From contig CALMYB010000002.1 of NCBI GenBank assembly GCA_937873515.1, positions 1-59,126 of the forward strand: 59,126 nt of DNA. The letters are read 5' to 3'. The stretch comes from an uncultured Acidobacteriota bacterium. Lineage in GTDB: Bacteria > Acidobacteriota > Blastocatellia > Pyrinomonadales > Pyrinomonadaceae. Under the pieces are notes generated by a model that was not told the origin of the DNA, did no database searches, and saw only the letters and a list, made by a program, of their open reading frames with translations. A program made the position numbers and the translations under genes. Shown in pieces: positions 1-9,020 of this stretch; within the stretch, counting starts at the first letter, position 1, and each line of letters starts with the position of its first letter.

Positions 1-77
1 AGAAGGGCCTGCGTTTCGCTATCCGCGAAGGCGGCCGCACAGTCGGTGCAGGTACCGTGTCAGAAGTTGTTGAGTAA
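1..77 (+). CDS. tuf: Elongation factor Tu, C-terminal fragment
   Basis: Only the last 24 codons and the TAA stop are inside the window; the frame begins at base 3. The peptide ends GLRFAIREGGRTVGAG followed by TVSEVVE, the conserved end of EF-Tu domain 3. EF-Tu delivers aminoacyl-tRNA to the ribosome as a GTP complex. The stop lies 6 bases before the rpsJ start, which fits the usual tuf-rpsJ join of the str and S10 operons. The fragment is short, but the motif and its place before rpsJ make the call firm. Confidence 0.93.
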   Translation, partial: KGLRFAIREGGRTVGAGTVSEVVE

Positions 78-83
78 GAGATT

Positions 84-404
84 ATGTTGAACGAAAAGAT
101 CCGCATCAAGTTGAAGGCCTACGATCACCGCGTCCTCGATCAGTCGACGACCGAGATCGTTGATACCGCAAAACGTACGGGAGCAAGGATCGCAGGCCCG
201 ATTCCGCTTCCGACCGTCAAGAATAAATGGACGGTGCTGCGCGGTCCGCACGTCGACAAGAAGTCGCGTGAACAGTTCGAGATCCGCACGCATAAGCGGT
301 TGATGGATATCCTCGACCCGACGGCCGAAACGGTCGATGCGTTGATGAAGCTTGACCTGCCGGCCGGTGTTGATGTCGAGATCAAAGCGTTCGGAAAGAA
401 TTAG
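84..404 (+). CDS. rpsJ: 30S ribosomal protein S10
   Basis: This 106-residue protein has the normal S10 length and opens with [17 protein letters not shown], the family signature. The middle holds GPIPLPT and the [20 protein letters not shown] loop. S10 sits in the 30S head and in other bacteria also pairs with NusG/NusB in antitermination. It starts 6 bases after tuf with no strong Shine-Dalgarno sequence (only GAG), which suggests coupling to tuf. The following 95-bp spacer holds a short heptad-type inverted repeat. Confidence 0.97.
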   Translation: MLNEKIRIKLKAYDHRVLDQSTTEIVDTAKRTGARIAGPIPLPTVKNKWTVLRGPHVDKKSREQFEIRTHKRLMDILDPTAETVDALMKLDLPAGVDVEIKAFGKN

Positions 405-417
405 TTGGTTCGAAAAT

Positions 418-499
418 AGTTGATGGTTGGTCGTTCATTGCAACACCCGGTTTCGATGACGCCTCAATTGACTGCTTACCATGAACGGTTAACAAAACT
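418..499 (+). repeat. Heptad-phased inverted repeat, rpsJ-rplC spacer
   Basis: Left arm units GTTGATG, GTTGGTC, GTTCATT (about 419-439) face a right arm at 480-498 whose reverse complement reads GTTAACC, GTTCATG. The units keep a 7-bp phase and the arms are partly complementary, with about 40 bases between them. This is the shortest and least certain of the seven spacers of this design; it is called mainly by analogy with the clearer ones downstream. Confidence 0.5.
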
Positions 500-1138
500 A
501 TGATCAGTGGAATCATTGGTAGAAAAATGGGTATGACGCAGCTCTTTGCTGAGGATGGCACGGTAACTCCCGTGACGGTCATCAAAGCAGGGCCTTGCGT
601 TGTGATCCAGACAAAAAGTGCTGCAGGACGTGATGGTTACAACGCCGTCCAGTTGGGACTTGTCGAAGAAAAGCCGGTTCGCCTGAAGAACGTCTCGAAG
701 CCGCTTCGCGGCCACTTCGAGATCACGGGCGGCGGAGTGCCGCCGACTCGTGTGCTGAAGGAGATCCGTCTTGCGGCCGAACCGGAAGCTTCGGTCGGTG
801 ACCAGGTGAAGGTCGATGTTTTTGCGGACGGAGATAAGATCGAGGTCGTTGGACGCTCAAAGGGCCGCGGCTTCGCGGGTACCGTAAAGCGACACAACTT
901 TGCTCGCGGCCCCGAGTCGCACGGTTCGATGAACGTTCGTCGTCCGGGTTCGATCGGCCAGTCGGCATATCCTTCGCGTGTCATCAAGGGTACGCGTTCG
1001 TCGGGTCACATGGGCGACGACAGGGTGACGATCAAAGGGCTGACGGTCGCAAAGGTCGATGTTGACAATAACCTGCTTATGATCCGCGGTGCAGTTCCGG
1101 GAGCAAACGGCAGTCTTGTAGTGGTGAAGAAATCATAG
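500..1138 (+). CDS. rplC: 50S ribosomal protein L3
   Basis: L3 binds near the peptidyl transferase centre and is an early 23S assembly protein. The 212 residues match the family length. The N-terminus [15 protein letters not shown] and the central loop [14 protein letters not shown] (about residues 139-152), which reaches into the catalytic core, are diagnostic, as is [11 protein letters not shown] further on. The start at 500 is the only one that keeps the conserved N-terminus. rplD follows after an 82-bp gap. Confidence 0.97.
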   Translation: MISGIIGRKMGMTQLFAEDGTVTPVTVIKAGPCVVIQTKSAAGRDGYNAVQLGLVEEKPVRLKNVSKPLRGHFEITGGGVPPTRVLKEIRLAAEPEASVGDQVKVDVFADGDKIEVVGRSKGRGFAGTVKRHNFARGPESHGSMNVRRPGSIGQSAYPSRVIKGTRSSGHMGDDRVTIKGLTVAKVDVDNNLLMIRGAVPGANGSLVVVKKS

Positions 1139-1220
1139 TTCAGGGAGCGCCGCTCCAGCTTCGAAGCCAGATCGGCTTTGAACCAGGAGTGAGCATCCCG
1201 GACTCGAACGGAGTGAGATT

Positions 1221-2042
1221 ATGCCTACCGTAAAGGTTCGCAATTTGAAGAATAAAGAGGTCGGTGACATTCAGCTGTCGGATGCCGTTTTCGGTGCCGA
1301 ACTGAACGAATCGCTCATCCACGCGGCGGTGATGAATTACCGTGCGAACGGCCGGCAGGGAACGTCAGCGACGAAGACCCGCGGCAACGTTTCGGGCTCG
1401 GGCCGCAAGCTTTGGAAGCAGAAGGGCACAGGCCGTGCGCGTATCGCATCGCTTCGTTCTCCTCTCTGGAAGGGCGGCGGTAATGTTCACGGCCCGCAGC
1501 CGCGCGACTGGTCATACCAGATGCCGAAGAAGATGCGCCGCGGTGCCCTGCGTTCGGCTCTTTCGGAAAGGCTTCGCGAAGGCAATTTGATCATCGTTGA
1601 CGAGATCGGCTTCGCGGCCCCGAAGACCAAAGATTTTCTTGCGGCACTTTCGGCTCTCGGGCTGATCGAGAACGCAAAGAGCGCAAAGACCTTGATCGTT
1701 GATTCGCTCGACAATGCGAACCTCGTGCTCTCGTCGCGCAACGTTCAGAAGACGAAGGTCACCAATAGCTTCGGCCTTAACATCTACGACATCGTTTACC
1801 ACGAAAAGCTCGTGATCTCGAAGGCTGCGGCAGAGGAGATCGTCTCGCTGCTCGATCCTAAGCAGGAAGGTGCGGCAGAACCTGCTGCTGAAGCTCCGGC
1901 AAAGGCAAAGAAGGCAGCTCCTGCTAAGAAAGAAGCAAAGGCAGATGCTGAAGCTCCTGTGAAGGAAAAGAAGGCGGCAGCTAAAAAGCCGGCGGCGGAA
2001 GAAGCGGCTCCTGCGGCTGAGGAGGCAAGCGACAATGAGTAA
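1221..2042 (+). CDS. rplD: 50S ribosomal protein L4 with Ala/Lys/Glu-rich C-terminal tail
   Basis: L4 lines the peptide exit tunnel; in enteric bacteria it also represses the S10 operon. Residues 1-210 carry the normal fold, including the tunnel loop with [20 protein letters not shown] and [14 protein letters not shown]. At 273 residues it is about 65 longer than usual. The excess is a low-complexity tail from about residue 213 of Ala, Lys, Glu and Pro ending EEASDNE. The tail resembles those on L22 and S1 in this window. Its last codons overlap the rplW start by 8 bases, so translation is probably coupled. Confidence 0.96.
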   Translation: MPTVKVRNLKNKEVGDIQLSDAVFGAELNESLIHAAVMNYRANGRQGTSATKTRGNVSGSGRKLWKQKGTGRARIASLRSPLWKGGGNVHGPQPRDWSYQMPKKMRRGALRSALSERLREGNLIIVDEIGFAAPKTKDFLAALSALGLIENAKSAKTLIVDSLDNANLVLSSRNVQKTKVTNSFGLNIYDIVYHEKLVISKAAAEEIVSLLDPKQEGAAEPAAEAPAKAKKAAPAKKEAKADAEAPVKEKKAAAKKPAAEEAAPAAEEASDNE

Positions 2043-2364
2043 CTTGAGCGTTTGGGATATTTTGAGATCGCCCGTTGTTACGGAGAAGAGCGTGATCCTC
2101 AAGGAGGATTCGACCGAAGAGGGGACGGATCGCAAGCAGGGGCAGGTGCTGACCTTCCGTGTTGATAAGAAGGCAACTAAGCCCGAGATCAAATCAGCGG
2201 TCGAGGAGATCTTTAACGTCAAGGTCGCCGCCGTTCGCACCGTCCAGTACGAAGGCAAGATGAAACGCCGCGGACGCATCGAAGGACGTCGTCCGGATTG
2301 GAAAAAGGCCTATGTGACCCTGCGAAAGGGCGAGCCGATGGTCGATTACGCAGAAGCGATATAG
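2035..2364 (+). CDS. rplW: 50S ribosomal protein L23
   Basis: L23 forms the exit-port docking site for trigger factor and SRP. The 109 residues include the signatures [11 protein letters not shown] and [17 protein letters not shown] and the loop [20 protein letters not shown]. An insert of about ten residues ([15 protein letters not shown]) follows the first helix. It begins inside the end of rplD (8-bp overlap). A heptad-phased inverted repeat fills the gap to rplB. Confidence 0.96.
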   Translation: MSNLSVWDILRSPVVTEKSVILKEDSTEEGTDRKQGQVLTFRVDKKATKPEIKSAVEEIFNVKVAAVRTVQYEGKMKRRGRIEGRRPDWKKAYVTLRKGEPMVDYAEAI

Positions 2365-2370
2365 CGGATC

Positions 2371-2445
2371 GTTGATGGTTAATTGTTGATAGTTCATTGG
2401 AACCGCTGTAAGGCGACAATGAACAACGAACCATCAACAATGAAC
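2371..2445 (+). repeat. Heptad-phased inverted repeat, rplW-rplB spacer (4 + 4 units)
   Basis: The left arm 2371-2398 is four 7-bp units: GTTGATG, GTTAATT, GTTGATA, GTTCATT. The right arm 2418-2445 is AATGAAC, AACGAAC, CATCAAC, AATGAAC, whose reverse complement reads GTTCATT, GTTGATG, GTTCGTT, GTTCATT. The arms have equal unit number, are in phase, and are separated by a 19-base loop. In RNA this would fold into an imperfect stem of about 28 bp ending 8 bases before the rplB start. Confidence 0.75.
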
Positions 2446-2452
2446 AAATTTT

Positions 2453-3283
2453 ATGGGAATCAAGAGATTAAAACCGACATCGCCGGCACGCCGCTATCAG
2501 ACATATCTGACACGCGATGAGCTGACGCCGGGAGCAATACCCGAGAAATCGTTGCTCGAACCGAAAAAGAGAATCTCCGGGCGCAATAGCGACGGCCGCA
2601 TCACGATCCGTCGTCGCGGCGGAGGCCACAAACGTTTTTACCGCGTGATCGATTTCAAACGCGACAAGGCAGGCATCCCGGGCAAGGTGGCGCAGATCGA
2701 ATACGATCCGAACCGCTCGGCCCACATTGCGTTGATCAATTATCTTGACGGCGAGAAACGTTACATCATTGCTCCCGTCGGATTGAAAGTCGGGACGGCG
2801 ATTCTTAGCGGTGAAGACGCGGATATCCTGCCTGGCAATGCCTTGCCGATCACGCATATCCCGCTTGGTACGGAAGTTCATAACATTGAGCTTCGTCCGG
2901 GCAAAGGCGGCCAAATGGTCCGTTCTGCGGGCGGGTTTGCTCAGATCATTGCGAAGGACGGTGATTTTGCTCAACTTAGGATGCCGTCAGGTGAAGTTCG
3001 CCGCGTACCGGTGGTTTGCTATGCAACTGTCGGTCAGGTCGGCAACACGGAGCACGAGAACGTCTCGCTTGGTAAGGCAGGACGCAACCGCTGGAAGGGA
3101 AAGAGGCCGAAAGTTCGCGGTGTCGCGATGAATCCGGTCGATCACCCGCACGGTGGCGGTGAGGGCAAAACGTCAGGCGGACGTAATCCGGTTACGCCTT
3201 GGGGACAGCCGACCCGCGGTTACAAGACGCGTCGCAACAAGCGCACGAACAATATGATCGTTCGCGACAGGCGTAAGAAATAA
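2453..3283 (+). CDS. rplB: 50S ribosomal protein L2
   Basis: L2 is needed for subunit association and peptidyl transferase assembly. The 276 residues match the family. The C-terminal block with [17 protein letters not shown] carries the conserved His of the GGGEG loop near the active centre. RPKVRG and the basic end [18 protein letters not shown] are also typical. The ATG at 2453 lies just after a heptad-repeat spacer and has no obvious Shine-Dalgarno sequence, so the repeat stem may influence initiation (inference). Confidence 0.97.
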   Translation: MGIKRLKPTSPARRYQTYLTRDELTPGAIPEKSLLEPKKRISGRNSDGRITIRRRGGGHKRFYRVIDFKRDKAGIPGKVAQIEYDPNRSAHIALINYLDGEKRYIIAPVGLKVGTAILSGEDADILPGNALPITHIPLGTEVHNIELRPGKGGQMVRSAGGFAQIIAKDGDFAQLRMPSGEVRRVPVVCYATVGQVGNTEHENVSLGKAGRNRWKGKRPKVRGVAMNPVDHPHGGGEGKTSGGRNPVTPWGQPTRGYKTRRNKRTNNMIVRDRRKK

Positions 3284-3315
3284 GGGTTTTTATAGTCAAG
3301 AGGACTGTTTAAGAT

Positions 3316-3606
3316 ATGCCACGTTCAGTTAAGAAAGGCCCGTTCATCGACCTAAGTGTTCAGAAGGTCGTAAAGCGCATCACAAGCGGAGGTGCGAAGC
3401 CTCCCGCGATCCGTACGTGGTCGCGACGTTCGACGATCTCGCCGGATATGGTGGGCCTGACCTTTGGGGTTCACAACGGCAAGCGCCATATTCCCGTTTT
3501 CGTTACGGAGAATATGGTCGGCCACAAGCTTGGCGAATTTTCACCGACACGCGTTTTTAAGGGCCATCCGGGCACAAAAGCGGAGAAGGCGGCGAAGAGG
3601 AAATAA
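3316..3606 (+). CDS. rpsS: 30S ribosomal protein S19
   Basis: S19 joins S13 at the head of the 30S subunit near the A site. The 96 residues show [36 protein letters not shown] and [18 protein letters not shown], all family hallmarks, and length is normal. rpsS ends with TAA directly before the rplV ATG at 3607 with no gap, so the two are probably translationally coupled. Confidence 0.97.
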   Translation: MPRSVKKGPFIDLSVQKVVKRITSGGAKPPAIRTWSRRSTISPDMVGLTFGVHNGKRHIPVFVTENMVGHKLGEFSPTRVFKGHPGTKAEKAAKRK

Positions 3607-4254
3607 ATGGAAGCGGTAGCAAAGACAAAATATTTGAAGGGCAGCCCGCGTAAGACACGCCTCGTGATCGATATGATCCGCGGCGAGAACGTCTCGCGTG
3701 CACTGGCTATTCTTAAATTCACGGACAAGCGTGCTGCGGATCCGATCGCTCAATGTTTGAGCTCGGCGATCGCGAATGCGACCTATAAGGCCGAACAGCA
3801 GAATATCGCGATCGACCCGGACGATCTCTGGGTGAAGACATGCTTCGTCGATATGGGCCCGACAAAAGGCAGAAAGCGTATGCGTCCTGCTCCGCAGGGG
3901 CGTGCGTATCGCGAACAGCGTCATTACTGCCACATCACGATCCAAGTGACGAGCGAAGAGCAGCCGAAGACCGAGAAGGAACTTCGTGCCGAGGCCGCAA
4001 AAGCCAAGAAGGCCGCTGAGGGTGGAAAAGCGAAGCCGAAGAAGGCAAAGCCCGCGGTGAAGAAGGCTGAGAAGGCGAAGGTCGAGGATGTCGAAACAGT
4101 CGTTGAAACTCCGGTCGTAGAAGCAGTTGCGGAACCGGCAGCGGCCGAAGTCGTCGAGACTCCAGCGGCCGAGGCTCCGGCGGTAGAAGAGAATGCTGCT
4201 GAAACCACAGTTGATAACACAGAGGAAACGAGCGAGGAGACCGCAAAGGAATAG
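3607..4254 (+). CDS. rplV: 50S ribosomal protein L22 with long acidic C-terminal tail
   Basis: L22 contacts all 23S domains and its beta-hairpin lines the exit tunnel. The core, about residues 1-117, shows KYLKGSPRKTRLVIDMIRG and the tunnel hairpin GPTKGRKRMRPAPQGRAYR. The protein is 215 residues, about twice the usual length. Residues about 120-155 are Lys/Ala-rich and about 156-215 are Glu/Ala/Val/Thr-rich and strongly acidic. The reading frame is open throughout, so the tail belongs to the gene. Confidence 0.96.
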   Translation: MEAVAKTKYLKGSPRKTRLVIDMIRGENVSRALAILKFTDKRAADPIAQCLSSAIANATYKAEQQNIAIDPDDLWVKTCFVDMGPTKGRKRMRPAPQGRAYREQRHYCHITIQVTSEEQPKTEKELRAEAAKAKKAAEGGKAKPKKAKPAVKKAEKAKVEDVETVVETPVVEAVAEPAAAEVVETPAAEAPAVEENAAETTVDNTEETSEETAKE

Positions 4255-4278
4255 GCCTCGAGCCAAAAAGAGCTAAAT

Positions 4279-5010
4279 ATGGGACAGAAAGTTCATCCTT
4301 ACGGCTTTAGGGTCGGATACAACAAAGATTGGCACTCGCACTGGTATGCAAAGCAGGATTTTGCTTCATTCCTCGCGGAGGATCTGAAGCTCAAGCGCGT
4401 ACTGAAGAAGAAGTTTGCCGGCGGCGGAGTTTCGCACATCGATATCGAACGTGCGGCCGCTCGCTTGAAGATCGTGATCTACACCTCACGTCCTGGCATC
4501 ATCATCGGACGCAAAGGTGCCGAGATCGACAAACTTCGCGAGGACCTTGCACGCAAGACCGGCCGCGACGTCCTGATCTCGATCCTTGAGATCAAGCACC
4601 CTGAGCTCAATGCTCAGCTTCAGGCCGAAAAGATCGCGCAGCAGCTTGAGAAGCGTATCGCCTTTCGTCGTGCGATGAAAAAGACGATGGAAGAGTCGAT
4701 CCGATTCGGTGCCCAGGGCATCAAGGTGATGATCGCCGGCCGTCTTAACGGAGCTGAGATCGCACGTACGGAATGGTCGCTTCAGGGCCGCCTTCCGCTG
4801 CACACGCTTCGTGCGGACATTGATTTTGGTTTTGCCGAAGCTCTTACGACCTTCGGCATCATCGGAGTAAAGGTTTGGATCTACCGCGGTGAGATCCTCG
4901 ATCCGAAAGCATCGATGGCACGCGGTACGACGACCGATCCGATGAACGAAGTTAAGGTTGACCGAAGCGCGATGCGGGAGCGTCGTCCGCGTCGAGACGA
5001 CAGAAGGTAA
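4279..5010 (+). CDS. rpsC: 30S ribosomal protein S3
   Basis: S3 lines the mRNA entry channel and contributes to helicase activity. The 243 residues begin [13 protein letters not shown] and hold a type-2 KH domain with the GRKG loop at residues 77-80. The C-terminal part has [12 protein letters not shown] and [14 protein letters not shown], followed by a basic tail [11 protein letters not shown]. Length and motifs are normal. The 150-bp gap to rplP is filled by the clearest heptad inverted array in the window. Confidence 0.97.
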   Translation: MGQKVHPYGFRVGYNKDWHSHWYAKQDFASFLAEDLKLKRVLKKKFAGGGVSHIDIERAAARLKIVIYTSRPGIIIGRKGAEIDKLREDLARKTGRDVLISILEIKHPELNAQLQAEKIAQQLEKRIAFRRAMKKTMEESIRFGAQGIKVMIAGRLNGAEIARTEWSLQGRLPLHTLRADIDFGFAEALTTFGIIGVKVWIYRGEILDPKASMARGTTTDPMNEVKVDRSAMRERRPRRDDRR

Positions 5011-5013
5011 AGA

Positions 5014-5148
5014 GGTTAATGGTAAATGGTTGATGGTAAATGGTTGATGGTTAATGGTTAGTGGTTAATGGACGGCGACATCCTGCGGATCGATCAACAA
5101 TTAACGATCAACGATTAACAATTAACGATTCACGATTCACGATTGACG
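5014..5148 (+). repeat. Heptad-phased inverted repeat, rpsC-rplP spacer (8 + 8 units)
   Basis: The left arm 5014-5069 is eight 7-bp units of the form GGTNNNT (GGTTAAT, GGTAAAT, GGTTGAT, GGTAAAT, GGTTGAT, GGTTAAT, GGTTAGT, GGTTAAT). The right arm 5093-5148 is eight units of the form ATYNACR (ATCAACA, ATTAACG, ATCAACG, ATTAACA, ATTAACG, ATTCACG, ATTCACG, ATTGACG). A 23-base non-repetitive loop separates them. Paired in register, each heptad matches at 4-5 of 7 positions, with a mismatch recurring at unit position 1. There is no coding potential. Confidence 0.85.
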
Positions 5149-5160
5149 AGGGTTTGAATT

Positions 5161-5589
5161 ATGTTGATGCCGAAGAAGGTAAAGCACCGAAGGGTTATGA
5201 AAGGCCGTATGCGCGGTAAAGCGACACGCGGCGAAAAACTTAACTTTGGTGACTTTGGGCTAAAGACGCTTGAAGCCGGCTGGATCACCGATCGTCAGAT
5301 CGAAGCTGCCCGTATCGCGATGACGCGTCACGTCAAACGCGGCGGCAAGATCTGGATCCGTATGTTTCCTGATAAGCCGATCACAAAGAAACCGGCAGAA
5401 ACTCGTATGGGTTCAGGAAAAGGTGCTCCGGATCACTGGGTGGCGGTAGTAAAGCCCGGCCGTGTTTTGTACGAGATCCAGGGCGTTGAAGAGACATTGG
5501 CACGCGAAGCTATGCAGCTTGCGGCACAGAAGCTCCCGATCAAGACGAAGTTCGTCTCGCGAGCTGACCTCGAAGGAGGCATCGTTTAA
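5161..5589 (+). CDS. rplP: 50S ribosomal protein L16
   Basis: L16 helps organise the A-tRNA site and is added late in 50S assembly. The 142 residues open [19 protein letters not shown] and contain [18 protein letters not shown] and [21 protein letters not shown], where the Gly-Ser-Gly-Lys loop is diagnostic. Length is normal. The start at 5161 gives the standard N-terminus. It is followed after 5 bases by rpmC. Confidence 0.97.
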   Translation: MLMPKKVKHRRVMKGRMRGKATRGEKLNFGDFGLKTLEAGWITDRQIEAARIAMTRHVKRGGKIWIRMFPDKPITKKPAETRMGSGKGAPDHWVAVVKPGRVLYEIQGVEETLAREAMQLAAQKLPIKTKFVSRADLEGGIV

Positions 5590-5594
5590 GAGAA

Positions 5595-5810
5595 ATGAAA
5601 CGCAAGGAGCAGTTAGATCAGTTGAAGGATATGAGCGTCGAGGAGCTCAACGAGCAAGCCGAAGCTCTGAAGGAGTCGCTTTTTCGCTTGAAGTTCCGCA
5701 GGGCTCTCGGTGTTGGCGAAACGTTGAATGATATTCGCCGTGAGAAGAAGACCTTGGCACGCGTTTATACACTGCTAAGTAAGAAAGGAAGCGACGCAGA
5801 AGCGGCTTAA
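5595..5810 (+). CDS. rpmC: 50S ribosomal protein L29
   Basis: L29 is a small two-helix protein near the exit tunnel and contacts L23. The 71 residues show the family pattern LKDMSVEELNEQAEALKESLFRLKF, then a second helix RREKKTLARVYTLLSKK. It lies between rplP and rpsQ as in nearly all bacteria. A short extra tail (GSDAEAA) ends the protein. Confidence 0.95.
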   Translation: MKRKEQLDQLKDMSVEELNEQAEALKESLFRLKFRRALGVGETLNDIRREKKTLARVYTLLSKKGSDAEAA

Positions 5811-5836
5811 GGCCTGGCGTAGATATTTGATCAGCA

Positions 5837-6148
5837 ATGGCTACTAATAAAAAAGAAGAAGAGATCGCCGCAGCGGGCACCGAACAGGTGGCCAAGGCCG
5901 GTCGCAAGCGCATCGAGAAGGTCGGCGTCGTCGCTTCGGACAAGATGACGAAGACGGTCACCGTTCGTGTAGATCGACAGGTCAAGCACCCGGTCTATCG
6001 CAAGTACGTCAAGAAGCGTAAGAAGTTCATGGCACACAACGATCTCGAAGCAAAGGTGGGTGATCGCGTAAGGATCGTTGAAACACGGCCTATGTCGGCA
6101 AGGAAGCGCTGGCGTGTTGCAGAGATCCTGCAGCGTGCGGAGAGTTAA
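5837..6148 (+). CDS. rpsQ: 30S ribosomal protein S17 with N-terminal extension
   Basis: S17 is an OB-fold primary 16S binder. The core runs from about residue 24 ([17 protein letters not shown]) through [20 protein letters not shown] and the end [16 protein letters not shown]. At 103 residues it is about 20 longer than usual, because the N-terminus carries a charged Lys/Glu/Ala segment ([20 protein letters not shown]). No internal ATG gives a better start, so the extension is probably translated. Confidence 0.95.
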   Translation: MATNKKEEEIAAAGTEQVAKAGRKRIEKVGVVASDKMTKTVTVRVDRQVKHPVYRKYVKKRKKFMAHNDLEAKVGDRVRIVETRPMSARKRWRVAEILQRAES

Positions 6149-6217
6149 GCAAAGTTTGATTAAGGAGCGTCGCCTGCTCATGAAGTTCGGCGGACGCCCA
6201 AGTCGGAGCAAATAGTT

Positions 6218-6586
6218 ATGATTCAGATGCAGACCTCCTTGGCGGTCGCTGACAATTCAGGTGCAAAGCGCGTCGAGATGATAATGCCCGTCGGCGGTTC
6301 GACGAGCAAGATCGCACGCCTCGGCGATACGATCAAAGTTACCGTCAAAGAAGCGGCACCGGATGGCACGGCGAAGAAGGGAAAGGTTTACAACGCAGTG
6401 ATCGTCCGCACGCACAAAGAAGTTCGCCGCCGTGACGGTTCGTATATCCGATTCGATGAGAATGCGGCGGTCCTTATCAAGGACGACGGAACTCCGATCG
6501 GAACACGCGTTTTCGGCCCCGTGGCACGTGAGCTTCGCGAGAAGAATTTTATGAAGATTGTAAGTCTCGCTCCGGAGGTTATCTAG
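6218..6586 (+). CDS. rplN: 50S ribosomal protein L14
   Basis: L14 forms an intersubunit bridge with 16S helix 14. The 122 residues start [17 protein letters not shown] and contain [20 protein letters not shown] and [20 protein letters not shown], all diagnostic and of normal length. It is followed 6 bases later by rplX. Confidence 0.97.
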   Translation: MIQMQTSLAVADNSGAKRVEMIMPVGGSTSKIARLGDTIKVTVKEAAPDGTAKKGKVYNAVIVRTHKEVRRRDGSYIRFDENAAVLIKDDGTPIGTRVFGPVARELREKNFMKIVSLAPEVI

Positions 6587-6592
6587 AAAGAA

Positions 6593-7033
6593 ATGAGACC
6601 GGTAAAGACAGGAACAGTAAACAGCAAGATCAAACGCGGCGACCAGGTCGTTTTCATCGCTGGCAAAGAATACAACCGCTATGACTCGGCAGGCAAGCGC
6701 CAGCCGTATCGCGGCAAGGTGATCGCCGTCGATGCCCGCAACGGCAAAGTTAAGGTCGAAGGTGCGATGATGGTCAAACGCCACGTCAAGCCCGTTCCGC
6801 AGCTGAATCGAGAGGGCGGCATCAAAGAGCAGGAAGCTTGGGTGAGCGCATCCAACGTCGCCCTGGTCGATCCTGAGACAGGCAAGCCGACCCGCGTGAA
6901 GATCGAGATCCGAGACGGCAAGAAAGTTCGACTCGCCAAGAGCGGAAAGGTTATCGCGGAAGCCGGTGAATACCGCCGCGAAAAGAGCCACACGCTTGAA
7001 GGCGTAGATGACGTCAACGAAACAGAGAAGTAA
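6593..7033 (+). CDS. rplX: 50S ribosomal protein L24, enlarged
   Basis: L24 is an assembly-initiator protein with a KOW motif. The KOW region is KIKRGDQVVFIAGKEYNRYD to YRGKVIAVDARNGKVKVEG, with an insert of about 10 residues (EYNRYDSAGKRQPY) where most L24 have a short GKDKGK turn. VKRHVKPVPQLNREGGI and AWVSASNVALVDPETGKPTR are typical. The 146 residues exceed the common 100-115 because of this insert and a charged C-terminal extension (REKSHTLEGVDDVNETEK). Confidence 0.94.
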   Translation: MRPVKTGTVNSKIKRGDQVVFIAGKEYNRYDSAGKRQPYRGKVIAVDARNGKVKVEGAMMVKRHVKPVPQLNREGGIKEQEAWVSASNVALVDPETGKPTRVKIEIRDGKKVRLAKSGKVIAEAGEYRREKSHTLEGVDDVNETEK

Positions 7034-7102
7034 CTTTTCGAGCCGGCAACGCTTTATTTCGCGGGTCCCGGCAATAGATAGGCAGGAGAAGCCAGAAACG
7101 AA

Positions 7103-7642
7103 ATGGCAAGGTTAAAAGACAAATACAAAGACGAGATCGCACCGGCGCTCGCCAAAGAATTCGGGATCAAGAACCCGATGGCCATACCAAGGATCGAAAA
7201 GGTCGTGATCAACATGGGCCTCGGTGAGGCCTCGTCGAATGCGAAACTGCTCGATGTGGCGGCTGAAGAATTGAAGTCGATCACCGGCCAGAAGCCCGTC
7301 GTGACAAAGGCGAAGAAATCGATCGCTGCATTCAAACTCCGGCAGGGAATGAGCATCGGTACGATGGTCACGCTCCGAGGTGAACGGATGTTCGAGTTTC
7401 TCGATCGCCTGATCTCGGTGGCTCTGCCGCGTGTAAGAGACTTTCGAGGCATTTCCGGCAAGGCGTTCGACGGCCGCGGAAACTATACGCTCGGCATTCG
7501 CGAACAGCTCATTTTTCCTGAGATCGATTTCAATAAGGTCGAGAAGACCCGCGGAATGAACATCTCTATCGTAACGACGGCTCGTAATGACGACGAAGCG
7601 CGTTCGCTGCTAAAAGGGCTCGGAATGCCCTTCAGACAATAA
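7103..7642 (+). CDS. rplE: 50S ribosomal protein L5
   Basis: L5 binds 5S rRNA and contacts P-site tRNA. The 179 residues contain [60 protein letters not shown] and a C-terminal GLGMPFRQ, all family signatures, and length is normal. The stop is 3 bases before the rpsN ATG. Confidence 0.97.
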   Translation: MARLKDKYKDEIAPALAKEFGIKNPMAIPRIEKVVINMGLGEASSNAKLLDVAAEELKSITGQKPVVTKAKKSIAAFKLRQGMSIGTMVTLRGERMFEFLDRLISVALPRVRDFRGISGKAFDGRGNYTLGIREQLIFPEIDFNKVEKTRGMNISIVTTARNDDEARSLLKGLGMPFRQ

Positions 7643-7645
7643 GTT

Positions 7646-7951
7646 ATGGCAAAGATCAGCAAGGTAGTTAAGAACAACAGGCGAAAGGCGATGGTCGCAA
7701 ACTATGCCGAACGCCGCCGCGAACTCAAGAAGGTCATCAACAACCCGGCGTCTTCGCCCGAGCAGGTTGATGAAGCGGTTCTGAAGCTTCAGAAGTTTCC
7801 GCGTGATGCGAGTCCGATCCGCGTTCGCAATCGCTGTTCGCAGACGGGACGTCCGCGTGGATTCCTGCGTAAATTCGGTATTTCGCGTGTTGCACTTCGA
7901 GATCTCGCACGGGAAGGACAGATCCCAGGCGTTGTGAAATCGAGCTGGTAG
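7646..7951 (+). CDS. rpsN: 30S ribosomal protein S14, zinc-independent form
   Basis: S14 is a 30S head protein. At 101 residues this is the long form; the short zinc form has about 61 and two CxxC pairs. Only one Cys is present (in [20 protein letters not shown]), so it is the zinc-free type. The conserved end [15 protein letters not shown] is intact. By contrast, L36 and S4 in this window keep zinc-type cysteines. Confidence 0.96.
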   Translation: MAKISKVVKNNRRKAMVANYAERRRELKKVINNPASSPEQVDEAVLKLQKFPRDASPIRVRNRCSQTGRPRGFLRKFGISRVALRDLAREGQIPGVVKSSW

Positions 7952-7987
7952 GACGTTTTTGAATAGGTTACGGAGTAAAGAAGAACA

Positions 7988-8380
7988 ATGACAGACCCAA
8001 TAGCCGATATGCTTACACGGATCCGCAACGCGATCGCTGCGAATCATCCGCGTGTCGATATTCCCGGCTCGAAGCTCAAAATGGAAGTTGCCCGCATCCT
8101 AAAGGAAGAAGGCTACATCAACAGCTTTTCGACCAAGGGAGAGGGGCCGAAATACGTTATCCGCGTATTCCTTCGTTATGACGCGAAGGGAGTTTCGTCG
8201 ATCACGCACCTTTCGCGCGTTTCGCGGCCCGGCCGCCGCGTTTACGTCGGCTCGCAGGAGATACCGAAGGTTCTCGGCGGATACGGCATCAATATTGTAT
8301 CGACCTCGAAAGGTCTAATGAGCGGCAAGAAGGCTCGCGCCGAGAAGATCGGCGGCGAACTGATTGCTGAGATCTACTAA
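7988..8380 (+). CDS. rpsH: 30S ribosomal protein S8
   Basis: S8 is a primary binder of 16S helix 21; in E. coli it is the spc operon repressor. The 130 residues begin TDPIADMLTRIRNAIAANH and end GLMSGKKARAEKIGGELIAEIY, and SRVSRPGRRVYVG is conserved. Length is normal. Confidence 0.97.
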   Translation: MTDPIADMLTRIRNAIAANHPRVDIPGSKLKMEVARILKEEGYINSFSTKGEGPKYVIRVFLRYDAKGVSSITHLSRVSRPGRRVYVGSQEIPKVLGGYGINIVSTSKGLMSGKKARAEKIGGELIAEIY

Positions 8381-8437
8381 AGCTTTGAATGAGGACGCGG
8401 CAGAGCGAAATGCTCGACCCAAGCCTCGGTAAATGAT

Positions 8438-8998
8438 ATGTCACGAGTAGGAAAAAAACCGATCGCTATCCCGTCGGGAGTAACCGTTACGATCAGCGAT
8501 GACAAACTCGAAGTAAAGGGCCCGAAAGGAACACTTTCGACCCCGATCCCTTCAGGCGTCAGCTTCAAGCAGGAAGAAGGTTCGCTTGTTGCAGAGCGTG
8601 CGAGTAACGATGAGGCCGCGTTTCACGGCCTGGCACGTGCTCTTGCGAACAATGCCGTCGTCGGTGTTACGGAAGGCTTTTCGAAGGCGATGGACGTAGT
8701 CGGCGTCGGATATAAAGCTGAGGTCCAAGGCAAGAAGATCGTTTTTGCTCTCGGATATTCGCACCCGATCGAGTACCCGCTGCCCGAAGGTATCGAAGCA
8801 AAGGCCGAACGCCTTAATACGAAAGCGTCGATCAACCAGTATCAGACGACGATCACCCTTTCCGGCATCGACAAGCAGAAGCTTGGCCAGGTCGCCGCGG
8901 AACTCAATCGTCTCCGCAAGCCCGATGCCTACAAAGGAAAAGGGATCCGGTACGCCGATAAATATTACAAGCTCAAGCCCGGAAAGACCGGCAAATAG
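8438..8998 (+). CDS. rplF: 50S ribosomal protein L6
   Basis: L6 sits at the base of the stalk near the sarcin-ricin loop. The 186 residues begin [17 protein letters not shown] and have the duplicated fold: first half with [12 protein letters not shown], second half with [20 protein letters not shown] and the C-terminal [21 protein letters not shown]. Length is slightly above average. Confidence 0.97.
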   Translation: MSRVGKKPIAIPSGVTVTISDDKLEVKGPKGTLSTPIPSGVSFKQEEGSLVAERASNDEAAFHGLARALANNAVVGVTEGFSKAMDVVGVGYKAEVQGKKIVFALGYSHPIEYPLPEGIEAKAERLNTKASINQYQTTITLSGIDKQKLGQVAAELNRLRKPDAYKGKGIRYADKYYKLKPGKTGK

Positions 8999-9020
8999 AG
9001 CGTAAACCAGGACAAGAGTT

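Noticed and set aside
1512..2279. 255-residue open frame on the minus strand across L4/L23
   Set aside because: It is antisense to two clear ribosomal genes, Arg/Leu/Ser-rich from the GC pattern, and matches no family.
3541..4266. 241-residue minus frame across S19/L22
   Set aside because: It is a shadow of the low-complexity L22 tail and the reverse of Lys/Glu codons.
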